DNA of 64,000 nt from Alligator mississippiensis (lineage: Eukaryota; Chordata; Crocodylia; Alligatoridae): assembly GCF_030867095.1 (NCBI RefSeq), contig NC_081830.1, positions 33,401,832-33,465,831 of the forward strand. The letters run 5' to 3'. Both the position numbers and the translations under genes were made by a program. Positions 13,301-24,800 of the stretch are shown here, piece after piece. The number at the start of each line of letters is the position of its first letter. The stretch's first letter is position 1. The notes below the pieces were generated by a model. It worked only from the letters and a program-made list of their open reading frames with translations. It was not told the origin of the DNA and made no database searches.

Positions 13301-16300
13301 CAGAGCAGCAAATAATCCTCAGATGTGTATCACTGCAAAGCAGATGCATCAAAGAGCTAGACACTGGAGTCATGTCATATCCTGCAGGGCTCCTGGAGGG
13401 GCCAAGAGTTTGACATGGGGATGAGCTGGGGCAGGGCTTGCTACCAAAATTTGCAGTACAGAGCTGTTTAGGGCATATTTCAGCAGCAGAGCAAATGACA
13501 ACTGCGTTAACCCTCATGGCTCCCGGATGTTACTCATGCCACTGCTGCTTGTTCCACTGCCGGACCTGGGTCTGGATCCAGATTAAGCCCAGGGGCCAAA
13601 CAAGTTTGACAGTCCTGATGTAGGCTCATGCAAGGCACCAGCTGTTCATCTGGTGGAATATCCAACTCTTGACAGCTAGAGATGCAGGCCTTGAACTTAC
13701 AGAATCTCAACAACCTGGCACAACTGTATGACCACTCATGGTGCTCTGGCAAGGTGCCAGAGGACTGGAAAAGAGCCAACGTGGTCCCCATTTTCAAAAA
13801 AGGGAAGAAAGAGGACCCAGAAAACTATACGCCTGTTAGTCTTATCTCAGTCCTGGGGAAGCTCTTTGAGAAAACTGTACAGGAGCACATCTGCAAGGGA
13901 CCAGCAGGGGAGATTATTCTTAGGGGCAACCAACATGGGCTCATTAGAGGCAGGTCCTGTCAGACCAACCTGGTTGCCTTCTACGACCAGGTCACAAAAG
14001 CCTTGGATGCAGGTGTTGCGGTGGACGTAGGCCTTCAACACTGTCTCTCACCCCATCCTCATTAAAAAATTAGGTGACTGTGGTGTCAACGCCTACACAT
14101 TCAGATAGGTTGCAAATTGGCTGGAGGGCCGCACCCAGAGAGTGGTGGTAGACGGGTCATTTTCGACCTGGAGGGACGTGGACAGTGGGGTTCCCCAAGG
14201 CTCGGTTCCCAGGCCCGCGCTGTTCAATATCTTCATCGGCGACTTGGACAAGGGGGTGAAAAGCACCTTGTTCAAGTTCGCAGATGACACTAAGATGTGG
14301 GGAGAAGTGAGCACACTAGATCTGGACAGGTTACAGAGGTGGGCAGATGAGAATACGATGGGTTTCAACATGGACAAGTGCCAGGTGTTGCACTTGGGAA
14401 GGAAGAACCAGCAGCATACCTACAGGCTGGGGAACTCCCTTCTTGTCTGCACAGAGGCAGAAAAGGATCTTGGAGTCGCTACTGATTCCAAGATGAACAT
14501 GGGCTGCCAATGTGGGGATGCAGTCAGGAAGGCTAACCGCACTTTGTCATGCATCCATAGATGCATCACGAGCAGGTCCAAGGAGGTGATCCTCCCCCTC
14601 TATGTGACATTGGTCAGGCCGCAGTTGGAGTACTGTGTCCAGTTCTAGGCGACGCACTTCAGGAGGGATGTGGACAGCATCGAGAGGGTCCAGAGGAGGG
14701 CCACCCACATGATCAGGGGGCAGCAGGGTAGGCCCTATGTGGAGAGGCTACGGGACCTGAACCTGTTCAGCCTCCACAAAAGAAGGCTGAGAGGGGATCT
14801 GGTGGCCGCCTAGAAGCTTGCCAAGGGGGACCAGCAGACAATGGGAGAGTCCCTGTTCCCCCGAGCACTAACGGGAGTAACAAGGAACAACGGCCATAAA
14901 TTGACTGAGAGTAGATTAAGGCTAGACATCAGGAGGCGCTAGTTCACTGTCAAGGCAGCTAGGAGCTAGAACCAACTTCCAAGGGAAGTGTTGCTCACCC
15001 CTACCCTGGGAGTCTTCAAAAGGAGGCTAGACAACCACCTAGCCAGGTTCATTTGACCCCAGCATCCTTTCCAGCCCATGGCAGGGGGTCAGACTTGATG
15101 ATCTGCTTAGGTTCCTTCCGACCCTACCAACTATGAAACTAAGAAACCACATTTCTGCTTTGCTATTGGAGAGGGGTCAATCCTCCTTTCACATTTCCAC
15201 AATTTATCTCCAGCTCTAGTAGTTTCACAGGTGGCCAACCTATGTGTGCTGCAAGCAGTAAAGGAAGCCTCTGTGCATGATGGACCTGGGAGTAACATAC
15301 ACCAGGGAGCAGATGGAAGAGCCGCAGATCAAGCAGGGACCACAGGGTAGGGAAAAGCAGACTGTGCACAGGAAGGGGATAAGAACTGCACTTGGGTGGT
15401 GCAGGGCTTAATTTATAGCATGCTCGCCAGAAAGATTGGCTCCTACTGATCTAAGTGAAGCCCAAGGATTCCAGTTCCCAAGTGGCACACAGCATTAATC
15501 CCTAACACCAAGTTAGGCAGGAGCTGCTAAAAAAAACAAAAACAAAAACAAAACAAAAGCACAGTGAAACTACAGATTCTTGTCCCATTACCTGAACTAG
15601 CTTTTTTAAACTCTATATCCCTTAATGGGTTAACTGCCTGTTTATCCCTACTGACCTATTCAACCCCCACCTTCTTCCCTCCCTCTCAGCAGTGAGTGAC
15701 CCTTCCTTTATCCTTTGCATTTAAATTCTCCTACTTTCTGAAAGTCCATTTGTATCATCTAGTTAAGTAGGCTTTCACCTAGGGAAGCTTGTGCCTTTCT
15801 GAACTAGTCAATCTCTCTATGGCTGAAAACAGACAACCACTGATTCATACCAGTGTTTTGGGGCTCCTATACATGTGCAGGGAGCCTGCTCTGATGCACT
15901 GTAATGCCAGCACATTACAGCAGCCTCAATTAATCTGCTAGAGCACAGAAATTTCCGTGCTCCAGCAGCCTCCGGAGTCCCACGTATCAGCATACCCACA
16001 CTGAAAATGGCAGCGGGGAGCTTTAAACTAAAGCTCATTTGACAAGCTTTAGTTCAAAGCCCCCCACCGCCATTTTTCAGTGCAGGGATGCCGAAAGTGG
16101 GACACTCCAGGTACTTTTAATCAGCATGAATCTCAGAGCTGAGCTAATTAAAGAGCCCAGCCCAGAGCATGGGTATAAACACCCATGGGTGTACTAAAAC
16201 CACACCATACAGACAATGAAACTCAATGCCCGCTTTAAGTACCTGTGAATTACTCAAATTAACACTCTGCCTCAGCTAATTCCACTTAATTACCATTTAA

Positions 16301-19300
16301 GCCTTACTATAAGCAGCTAAACCTTGCCTGTTTTGGTGCCAGGCAGTCAGAGACTAAGCCAGTATCTCCCTCAAGCTGGTTGTCTGTTTTTACCCTGAGG
16401 TACCATCCTGCCCGGTATGCTCATCCACAATAGAAACATTCCCTCCACTGAGCTCATCCACCTCACTTATAATTACAATTCCTTGTCATGGCAAGTGAAT
16501 CCCCCTTGTCACTGTTTTAGAAGCTGAAGTATTTTTATGACACCATGATCATGTTACAGTATTTCTTTAGGGGTTGAGTTTCAATAACCGATTAGGGATA
16601 AGCTCTAAGTATACTGTTCAAGAAAGGGAAGGGCATTTTCAGTGGCAGGTTTCAAAATAACATTTACCAGCTGCAGGGACCTTGCCTAAACATTCATCAC
16701 TTGCTATTTCATGAGAGAGTAGCTGATTATATCCTGTCCAGCTGCAGTGCAGGCTTTCTCTCTTTCAGCTCCAGATGGGCTTTCTCCAATTGTAAGAGCA
16801 ATCAGACTGAAACAATGTTGGCTTCTGTCCTGAAATAGGAAGGATCATATCCCCTCTAAGTACTTTTTAATACTGTCTGATCTAACTATGGATAGTCTTT
16901 GCTGAATGTTATTTACATATCTACACTGTATGTGTGTATGGCTAATGGCTTCAATAACTAGTAGCAATGAATCTCTCAATTAATAGAAAGGAAATATTTT
17001 TCTCATATAATGCATAATCAAACACTGCTACTTTGTTAGATGGAGACTGTAGAAATGCAATTTCAAAAGGATCGCCATTTCAAACGGTTAGATTCAGACA
17101 TCAGAAGCAAGATTTGTCCCGGATCACCCAGCCAACCTGAAGCAGAGCTGGGAAGAGGACTCTAATCTTCAAACCCTCAAACACAAGTTTCAAACAAAAG
17201 AAAGCTTCTCTCTCAAGAATAATGTTAAACCAAGTTCAGATTTTACACAGTATTAACTTCAGAACACTAGGATTAAAGATCACAATCTTAACTGTTCTGT
17301 TATTAAATGCACTATATATGGGGGGGGGGGGGGGGAGGGAATCCACACAAGTATCTGCCATAGAAATCAATCAACATGCAAATCACCACCAAAATAAGAA
17401 AAACTAAATCTGCCTTCAGTCACCCTCACCTATTTATTCACCTCCCTGCAATATCCATGAGTCAGAGAAAACAAATGAGCTTTGTGATGTGGCCTGAAAA
17501 GTAATGCATCTGGGCTCTGGCACAGTTCAGAGTTAACTCTTTCCATGGAAGATAACCAAGAAACTGGATGTGTTCAGCCCTATCTTTTATTGGCTCAACT
17601 ATGAATTTGGCAGAGATGCCCAACTACTGTATATGAATTCTGCTGAAAAGCTTAGATTGTCTAACATCTCTCCCAACTATACTGCTGGTGAACTAAAAAG
17701 ATACTGCCAAACAAATCCTGCTAGATGTAGCTGTGATGGTCCAGAGATAAGAATATGCAACACAACTACATCACTACTATAGAAGATAACTAACATAATA
17801 AGTAAAGTATCTCACTCTATATAAAGTGTAGGCCCAAAAGCAAAAATGGTAAGGAACTCAACTAAAAAATATACACATACAAGTTTACAATAAAAACAGA
17901 ACATCTCAAGAGACTTGACTAGGACTATGAGCAAAATTTTAAAATACGTTTCCCTTCCGAAAGCTGAGTTAAGCTAAAAATTCTAGGGGTAAGATAGAAA
18001 TGTGACTTCTACAGAGTACTATGACTGTGCATTTGCTTATAATACTTCAGCATACAGCAAAAAAGAAAGGAAGAGAAATTAGGATTTAGATTTGTTTCTG
18101 CTTTTGGTAACAAACATGTAAGAGACAGCCTATTAGTACAATTATGTCTCCCTGATGGAGAAAACGCATCAGACAGTTTATAATTTACCTATAAATACTT
18201 ATCTTCACAGACACATGGTTTTGACTACAGTAAGCAAAGAACTCCATGCCTTTTAGAATGGAGGATATTCCAGAGAGACATGAAAGCTGAGATTCAGCAT
18301 ACCAAACTTTCCAGCTGGAGTCTCCAGAGGTAACATTACTCCATGGTATATTAATATTGCCAATGATGTTAACTGTTCAGAAGACTACATTCTATTATAG
18401 TTTGCCAGTTTCATCTCAAGGGAAACCCAGAACTAGAACAGGAGATGATGCTACTACAATCCAATCAGGACCTGCTGCAGAGCTGTGGAATTCATATAAT
18501 GCCTGGCAGTATTGTTGTTCTGCTCAATATTATTATTGTTGTTCTGCTCAATTTTTAAGATTACTAAGCCCACCGTTTCAAGAACAGAGCATTTAGGCAA
18601 ACAACTAAAACCAGGATCAGCAGCTTTGTCCAACAGAAATTTGCTATGTCCTTTCAACTGGGAATGTTTCCTTTAAAAAAAAAAACAAAAACAAAAACAA
18701 AAAAAAACTGTTGAGACTTCCAATTGCAAGCAGATGGTAATTTTTTTTTTAAATCTGCGCTTCTGAAAGGTGATAGAGAACTTTCATTTGTAGGACTGTC
18801 AAGAGCATCAAAAGAAGTTGCAGCATACCTTGCTGTTAACCTGCTGCTAATGTGCAGTTGCACAAATAGCTTACTCTTCATGCCCTATCAATCTTCACAC
18901 ACACTGTGAAAACACACAAGGGCCTATATAAATTCCTGCATCCCATCTCGGGTATAGTTATTCACAAGAAATTAAATGGATTGATGCGACCAAATGGCAT
19001 CAACCTCCCAATTATCTAAGTATTTCCTATCTGGACCAAGCAAGACACTGCCAAGGTTTCTTTGTTTTACTGAAGAACAGGTCCTGAAGCTGCTTACTGG
19101 CTCATTCTGGAAGCAGTGATACTTCTATTTATCATACTCATTTCGTCACGGTACAGCAATTCTCAACCAGAGCGTCAGGACACCCTCAGTGCTCCTCTCT
19201 GCCTTGCTGCTGCCCTGCCCATCACTGCCAAGAGGTAAGTACTGTAATACATTAGTTTTTTTAAATGGGGTGCTGCTCAATTCACGAAAGCTATGCCTGA

Positions 19301-21111
19301 AATCTAACAAGGAGTCCCTTGAATCCAAAACTGTTGAGAACCACAGGTTTAGGAAAATGAGCATGTACTCAACAATCAGAAGACCTGTAACTCCACCATA
19401 TATAAGCAGAAAGAGGTAGCTCGCTGTTAGTCTGCAGTCACTCAGAACACAGGGTAGAAATGCACCTTTATAGACTAACTCAACAAGATAGATGCACATG
19501 CAGCACAAGCTTTTGTGAACCAAAGTTTACTTCATCAGATGCTGTCATTTGAGGAAGTGAACTTTAGTTCACAAAAGCTTTGCTCTCTCTCTCTATAGAT
19601 CTTGTTTAATTAGTCTGGGGTGCTCAACCTGCAGCCCACAAGCCAAATGTGGCCCGTGGGGCTTGCCAGGGGTTGGAAAATTTGGCAGCGGGGGAACAGT
19701 GGCAGTTAATATGGCCACCCTTCCTCACTGCCAAATTCCTAAACCCCAAGCACCATGCAGCAGGTTGGGGCCAGGCCACACTGCTCCTTTCTCCTTGGCT
19801 GCTGGATCAGGGTTGGGCCATGTCCCCTCCTCCCTGCAGCAACATCAGGTGCCAAGTACCCTTCTCCCGCTCTGCAGAGCCAGATGGGTTCCCACTGCAA
19901 CTGCCCCAGGTACCAGATCAGGACCATAGACCATCCACTGCCCATCTGGCCCATCAGCCACAGAGGTTGAGCAGCAGTGAGTTAGTATATTAAAGGTGCT
20001 TATCTCCCCTGCCTTCTGTCCAACATCTATCCAACAGCTGCAGCAAGTGACCTTTTCTCCTTTGAGGAAAGGGTCCTTTCCTTTTCCATGTCACATATAA
20101 CTAAGAAAATTAAGAACGGGAATACCACAGGCCCAGCAACAACATATATTGCAAGCCATGCAGGTCGAGCCTGCTGTCCCAACTTAGAAACAAGAAAAAA
20201 CACAGAGCAACGTCTCTGCGGGCCATCTGCATCAGCCTGGCTTTATTCAGACATGCATTTAGAGACCTGCCAATGGTGGGATCGACACAGCACTTTTATG
20301 CATTGTGGCTGGGAGCAACAAAGCAGCCGTGAGGGCAGGGTGAAGCAAAGCAACCTGGGGGGAGGCTTCCTCTGCTGGGATGCCTGCACTGCCTGCCGGT
20401 ACTGTCTCCCTCTCTGGCTGCTTTCAAAGGAGGGCAGGGGGTGATGAACGTTTTGAAGTCTTGGTCCAAAACTGCGCTGATCTCACTTGCACTTGGCTTT
20501 GCGGCTCTCGGTTTTCTTTAACAGCAGCGCTGCTTGGACAGCAAGCGGGACCCTGCCCTGAGCAATGATGTCTCCCCAGCAGTGACTCTAGGTTGCGGCC
20601 GGCCGGCTGGCTGGGGGTGGCGGGGACGATGCACGTTTCTTGTTGCCGCAGGCAGCGCTCCTCGCCGATGCCAGCCGTCAGGCCTCCACTGCTGAGGCCA
20701 AACGGCCCGGTGCCCAGCTCCACTCTCCAGAAATGCCCTGGCGAGGTCCACGGGTTGCGCAGGGCCTACGTGGGCCTGGGTTTGGACCTCGCCTCCCGGG
20801 CAGCCACAACGACGTGGACAGCAGCCGGGTGCTGCGGGCGCCCCACGCCCGAGGGGATGGGGGGTGACAGCCCGCAGGGAAGCCCCTTTCACCGTGCTTC
20901 CCCCGCCCCACCACCGCCTGGGGAAGCCACGCCCACACGTCGCCGAGAAATACGGTAAGGCTGCGGGAGGCGAGAAGCGAGGGGCGCGCGTCTGCCAGAA
21001 ATAGGTAGGCTGAAGGCCTCGGGGCCCAAGACCCCCCGGGGTACCGCCCGCACCCGCCGCTCACTCACGCTTGTACTCGGCCATGAGCCGCTTCAGCGCC
21101 GTGCCCGCCAT
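10313..21111 (-). CDS. UBE2G2: UBE2G2, ubiquitin-conjugating enzyme E2 G2, 5' part (exons 1-3)
   Basis: UBE2G2 is the E2 that works with the ER-membrane E3s gp78 and HRD1 in ER-associated degradation and builds K48-linked ubiquitin chains (known for the family). Three exons read MAGTALKRLMAEYK, then QLTLNPPEGIVAG, then GPMNEENFFEWEALI(M). This is the N-terminal helix and first strands of the UBC fold, and I see no difference from the vertebrate protein over these 43 residues. Splice phases agree: exon 1 ends AAG-C and exon 2 opens AG-TTG to complete a Gln codon, exon 2 ends in G and exon 3 opens GG, and exon 3 ends AT before the next G. The HPN motif and catalytic Cys are not in the window, so the gene continues past the left edge with intron 3 longer than 10.3 kb. 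SUMO3 follows upstream on the same strand, as in human 21q22.3. Confidence 0.96.
10447..10482 (-). CDS. UBE2G2: UBE2G2 exon 2 (36-bp micro-exon)
   Basis: Encodes (Q)LTLNPPEGIVA(G). The acceptor reads ttttacag and the donor gtaaga. At 36 bp this exon was found from protein identity and matching splice phases. Intron 1 upstream is 10.6 kb. Intron 2 downstream is only 88 bp. Confidence 0.95.
10483..11317. other. UBE2G2 intron 1, exon-2-proximal part
   Basis: No gene or repeat recognised. A 103-aa open frame at 10,513-10,824 has no domain and lies opposite to the host gene. Confidence 0.4.
11318..12381. mobile_element. hAT-type fold-back element, GC-rich
   Basis: The termini are CAGGGGTCGGCAAC on the left and CAGGGGCAGGCAAC (reverse complement) on the right. 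The flanking 8 bp, gtctaggg (11310-11317) and atctaggt (12382-12389), match at 6 of 8. The 1-kb interior is GC-rich and made of segments such as 'agctgctgccagc' and 'cagcacagctgtttg' repeated in direct and inverted order, which produces long but meaningless open frames on both strands (up to 265 aa). No transposase seen. Confidence 0.8.
12390..13680. other. UBE2G2 intron 1 spacer
   Basis: No exon seen. The stretch 13,540-13,622 (…ggcccaggggccaaacaagtttgacagtcctg) looks like the right end of a small hAT-type element, with its left end not located. Confidence 0.4.
13681..15140 (+). mobile_element. CR1 LINE, reverse transcriptase to 3' end
   Basis: Opens with YDHSWCSGKVPEDWKRANVV and IFKKGKKEDPENY, then ends RT motifs with SGVPQGS and KFADDTKMWGE (the FADD active site is intact). 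Thumb motifs follow: [20 protein letters not shown] and [11 protein letters not shown]. The 3' end is at about 15,140 (ttccgaccctaccaactatgaa). Open frames at 13,682-14,065 and 14,142-14,648 are parts of one original frame, with several stops and shifts. 5'-truncated. Confidence 0.92.
15146..15980. other. UBE2G2 intron 1 spacer
   Basis: No exon seen. A-rich simple sequence (aaaacaaaaac...) lies at about 15,530-15,560. Otherwise unrecognised. Confidence 0.4.
15981..16105. repeat. fold-back (MITE-like) repeat
   Basis: The left arm at about 15,985-16,040 (catacccacactgaaaatgg...ctttaaactaaagct) pairs with the right arm at about 16,050-16,103 (agctttagttcaaag...ccatttttcagtgcaggg) with few mismatches. 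The motif 'gctttagttcaa...ccccaccgccattttt' recurs inside the hAT element at about 7185-7217, so the family is mobile. The full element may extend to about 15,840-16,200. Confidence 0.65.
16106..19150. other. UBE2G2 intron 1, long unique stretch
   Basis: About 3 kb with no exon or clear transposon. It has a run of 16 G at 17320-17335, a 24-bp-period tandem duplication of tattgttgttctgctcaat at 18510-18528 and 18534-18552, and A-rich simple sequence at about 18,675-18,708. Confidence 0.45.
17320..17335. repeat. G16 homopolymer
   Basis: Sixteen consecutive G on the plus strand in UBE2G2 intron 1; on the UBE2G2 transcript this is C16. The DNA plus strand could form G-quadruplexes. Confidence 0.9.
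19153..19349. mobile_element. possible small hAT-type element
   Basis: The left end CAGCAATTCTCAACC and the right end gttgagaaccacag are imperfect inverted repeats of the 'cagtggttctcaacc' hAT type. I saw no convincing 8-bp duplication. Confidence 0.45.
19416..20015. repeat. reptile hairpin interspersed repeat, split by a hAT element
   Basis: Shows the family's landmarks in order: gctgttagtctgcag, atagactaactcaa, then an inverted centre (cacaagcttttgtgaaccaaagtttacttcatcagatg against gtgaactttagttcacaaaagctt), then tttaattag. After the insert at 19614-19977 it resumes as ttagtatattaaaggtgc. Two further copies lie at 32,566-32,730 and 39,713-39,823. I recognise this family from reptile genomes but cannot name it with confidence. 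Confidence 0.65.
19614..19977. mobile_element. hAT-type non-autonomous element nested in the hairpin repeat
   Basis: The termini share TGCTCAACCT as inverted repeats. The flanks, ttaattag (19606-19613) and tgagttag (19978-19985), match at 6 of 8. The older repeat resumes at once beyond it, which fixes the boundaries. The interior is GC-rich, without a transposase. Confidence 0.65.
20016..20559. other. UBE2G2 intron 1, near the island
   Basis: No gene or clear repeat seen. Confidence 0.4.
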
Positions 21112-21345
21112 GACCACCCGCGACCCCGCCGCCGCAGGGGGCCGAGCCGGCCGCCTCAGCGCTTCCGGGTTCAGCCGACCGCCATAGAGAGCGCGCGCGG
21201 CGGTAGCTAGCCAGGCCGCCGCGCGAGCCACCCGTCTCTATGGCAGTCCGCCGGACGCGGGGTGGGAGGGGCGGTGGGGTGCTGGCCTGAGGCGCTGTGA
21301 TGTCAGTGCCTGCGGCCAGGGGCGGGGCCGGTGGGGTTTCCCAGC
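20560..21345 (-). promoter_or_regulatory. UBE2G2: CpG-island promoter of UBE2G2
   Basis: GC- and CpG-rich stretch around UBE2G2 exon 1, with no TATA box seen. An ETS/GABP-type site (ACCCGGAAGC on the minus strand) lies at 21161-21170, about 50 bp upstream of the ATG. A near-perfect dyad, 21177-21190 against 21235-21248 (13 of 14 bases pair), carries a YY1-like GCCAT core in each arm. The island reaches into intron 1. Boundaries are estimated by eye. Confidence 0.8.
21069..21111 (-). CDS. UBE2G2: UBE2G2 exon 1 (coding part)
   Basis: Fourteen codons plus one base: MAGTALKRLMAEYK then C. The start ATG is at 21109-21111 on the minus strand, followed by a GTGAGT donor at 21063-21068. A second in-frame ATG is Met10. 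The exon lies inside a CpG island. Confidence 0.96.
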
Positions 21346-21520
21346 GGTTTGCAAGAGCCCGGTTGCTGTGGTCTCAAGACACGAGTGGATGCTCAGCACC
21401 GGGATTTTCCAAGGGGGCCTAAGAGGTTGAGAAGGGCTGTGACAGACTGGCTCGCTAGGCAGCAGCCTGCCAGGTGCTGCGTGTGGCCCTGCAGACAGTA
21501 CTACACAGAAAGGAATAGAG

Positions 21521-21822
21521 CAGGGGTGTCAAAGATCCAGACTGCCCCCGGGACGGACCCGACCTCGTGCGCCTCGTGTGGCATGGGCCAGTCAGTGCTG
21601 GCCCGAGGCACGGAGCCGGTCTGATGCTGTGCGTGCAGCGGCTGGAGCTGGACCCGGTGCCACGGGCATTGCAGGAAGCACGGGGTGGGCTGGAGGGAGC
21701 ACTGTGAGGTGTCCGTACACTGGCTCTAGTGCCTGGGGCCAGTCTGTGGGCCTGATGCAGCTTGCAGAGCAACCCCATGCCCTTCATTCAGCCCATGGGG
21801 CCGGAAGAGTTCAACACCCCTG
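21521..21822. mobile_element. hAT-type non-autonomous element (302 bp)
   Basis: Left end CAGGGGTGTCAAAGA and right end (reverse complement) CAGGGGTGTTGAACT. The flanks gaatagag (21513-21520) and gaatacag (21823-21830) match at 7 of 8. It sits just upstream of the UBE2G2 promoter. GC-rich, no transposase. Confidence 0.78.
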
Positions 21823-21830
21823 GAATACAG

Positions 21831-24800
21831 TAATCTATATACAAAGGATAAGGAAAAGGGGAGGAAGAGCATTAAAAAAAAAATTGTAAGTGACCACATC
21901 AGTCATTTGCTTTGACCGGATTCTTTGAGCTAGGTTTTAGTCAGGGAGATGCACTTTCTTGTCAGTAACAAACTTTGAGATGACAAAAAAATATATGCCA
22001 CCTCAAACCTCTCCTCCTGTTGCCCTGATGAAAGATGGCAATTCCACTCAAATCCTTCTTCTGTAAGCCCTGCCCATGTGGTGGTATCCAGCTAATGCCA
22101 GCCTCAGGTGATGGCAGTAAAGATAGCTAAGGCCTGGTCTGCTGGAAAAACTTCAAGAGCATCTAAATTCAACCCTGCTTTTCCACTTCTCTGAGCTTTA
22201 CTGCAGCCCACCTTCAATGGAAGGCATAGGTAGACAGGGCCATGACTTCTGACTGCCACAGTCCCTTCAGCTGCTGGTGCCTTCCTGCGGGCCACTTTAT
22301 GCTGTAGCAGCACAGCATGCGCATGGGAACCACGTGAATGTTTTCTCGGCAGTGTTGCAAGCAGACAGTATTTGGCAGCAGCAACACGTACATGCAGACG
22401 AGGCCTAAGCCAAAGGAGGCATGCATTTCCCTGCTTACATTTGGTTCCAGTTCGTTTTGGTGTATGTGCACTTAACTGGGGAGGGGAGAGAGGTGGTTAT
22501 TCATGGGCTGGGGAGGGCAGAAGTATGAAAGGAGCATACAAGTGAAGCAGCTGCAGTAAGAACGTACGTGGATGGACCACAATGAGAATGCAGGGAAGAG
22601 CCTACAGCCAAGAGAAAAGCTGGACTGATTCTCTTTCCCAAAAGCCCTCTGTACTGAGGCTCAGCATGGAGCTCATCACTTTCACAACTTGTTTGCTCCT
22701 AGTTCTGAATAACAGACATGGTGTGAGGGAGCCCAAAGCACAGGGGTCTGTGCAAGGCAAGTGTCACAAGGCAGGTGGGTAAAGTTAAGGTGTCAGACAC
22801 TGGAAGGGAGTCACGCTGTTAGAGGGGACTGGGATACCACCTGAGCCTGGCAGGGGAGCCATGTCCATGGCCACAAGGTCATAGTTACAGCTGGTGGCTC
22901 TGTGCACCACAGCAGAATTCAACCCCAGATCCTGACAAACTACCAAGAAGGGGACACTTAAGAGCCAATCAAGAGAAAAGCCACAGAATCTCCAGTTACA
23001 TGGAAGCAGTGTCTCAAATTACAGTACTTCCACATCTTATCCACAGGTGAGGCAGGGGAGGTATTTTACTTTTGGCAACTGTAGCAACACTAATTTTTGC
23101 ACCTTTTAGGCCTGGAACATTCAGGGGTGACAACAGCAGTTTGCTGTGAGGCACTGAGGTGTGAAGGTGTATCACTTGGCAAACTTGTATCACTTTTATT
23201 TGCTCTGCAATTCTAGGTTTTGCTCCTGCAGTTTCTTCACAACTGAGACCCCCTTTTTTTACTCCTTTGCTGATGCAGTTTTGAGTACTGATAAACCGAG
23301 AGAAGTTTCACAGCCTTTTTTTAACAGTATTTCTAACAGTAGCTCACATTTCCAAAGCATCTTCCACCCAAAGGATTCCAAACTGCTTAGGCAGACACTA
23401 ATTGCAATGATAGGTTGCAGCAGCAGCAGTCAAAATGGCCGAAAATACTCAGGAACAAAACAGCTCACACCATGAGGCATCTGTCTGGGATGGTTTGGAG
23501 CCAGCAAATCCTGCATCTGTGTAAGGGCAAACCTGTGATTCCATGCATGAGCAGATGTAGTATCCCATTTATTTACAGGACTGATAAAATACTCTAATCC
23601 AGTGGGGGTCAATCTTTTTGGCAGGTCCACCACAAACTAGGCCCACACCCTTCCTGAGTGTCCCCCCCCACTTCCTGCTTTCTGCTCACTGCATGATTTG
23701 CTGCTTCGCTTTCTACTTCCTGGCCTGTGCTCTTTGCCCCATCTGCTGCTCTGTTTTCTGCTCCCTGCCCTATCTGCCACTGTGCTGCTTGTCTCTTCCT
23801 AAGTCTGCCATGTGGCACGCACAAAAGCTGCCTGTGCCTCTTTAGAGCAGGGGTGGCCAAACTGTGCCATATCTGCTTTCCTTGAAATACAGCACCCAGA
23901 ATTTCACTCTAGTACTTGTTTCCAGCTCAGCAACCAGCAGTTGAATTAGTCATAAAGGAGTTGAGTGCTGTAGAATCCATGCCCACCTTTGGTTACTTGC
24001 ATCAATGGCTAACCAATTTTGAAAAACATGGGTTTTCTAACTTAATCTAGCTTCTGCTTTCAGTCTGACTTGCTTTGGGTGCAGACATAGCAACTGAAAC
24101 GTGTTTGGAAATGTTTCACAAACGAAACATTTAAGCCTGTGCAGTTCCCAACAGGAATGTTTCAAAACACTGCAGCGGCCTATTGCTTACCTCTACTCTT
24201 GGCTCCCCCACTCCTCAAAGGAAAACAGGTAGAGGACAGAGATGAGCTGAAGAGAAGTAAGTGGGGGCTTCCTGGTCCCATCAAAGAAAGTCTCACTTAG
24301 CTGTAGGTACCCTTCAGCTCTCCCTTCCCCCCCTCAGCAGAGTAGGTGTAGAGGGGACTGGGGCCAGAGTCCAGCTCTGGGCAACACCTCCCTCCCCAAG
24401 TCGGGGTGAGCGTGCCTGGCTCTGGGAGAGATGGGGGTCCCAACAGAGACCCAGCACAACCCTGACCTGGAGTAGGGCTAGTGGATAGCTGGCTGGCAGA
24501 ATGACTACCCATTCTCCCTCCCTTCTCTATGAAACCAGAACCAAAAAATGAAATGCTCCAAAACAGTACCTTATATAAAGAGCTACTTTTGAAGCTTTTC
24601 AGCCACTTTTGGATCTGGTCATTTGAAATATTTCAGAGGTATTTGAAATGTTTTATGTCTGTCCACGCCTTTCCTGTCCTTGCTTTTTGATTGAGAAAAT
24701 TTCCCCCCCCCTCTAGTTCCTTTGTAGTGTGTGAAGCTGATGGTTAGCCAAAAACAGCCTAAGATCTCACTAAAAACTTTCAGTGATTTTTTTTTGGTTA

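Noticed and set aside
20593-21064. Open frames of 121-128 aa next to UBE2G2 exon 1
   Set aside because: Base-composition effect of the CpG island; no splice sites or domain to support an extra exon.
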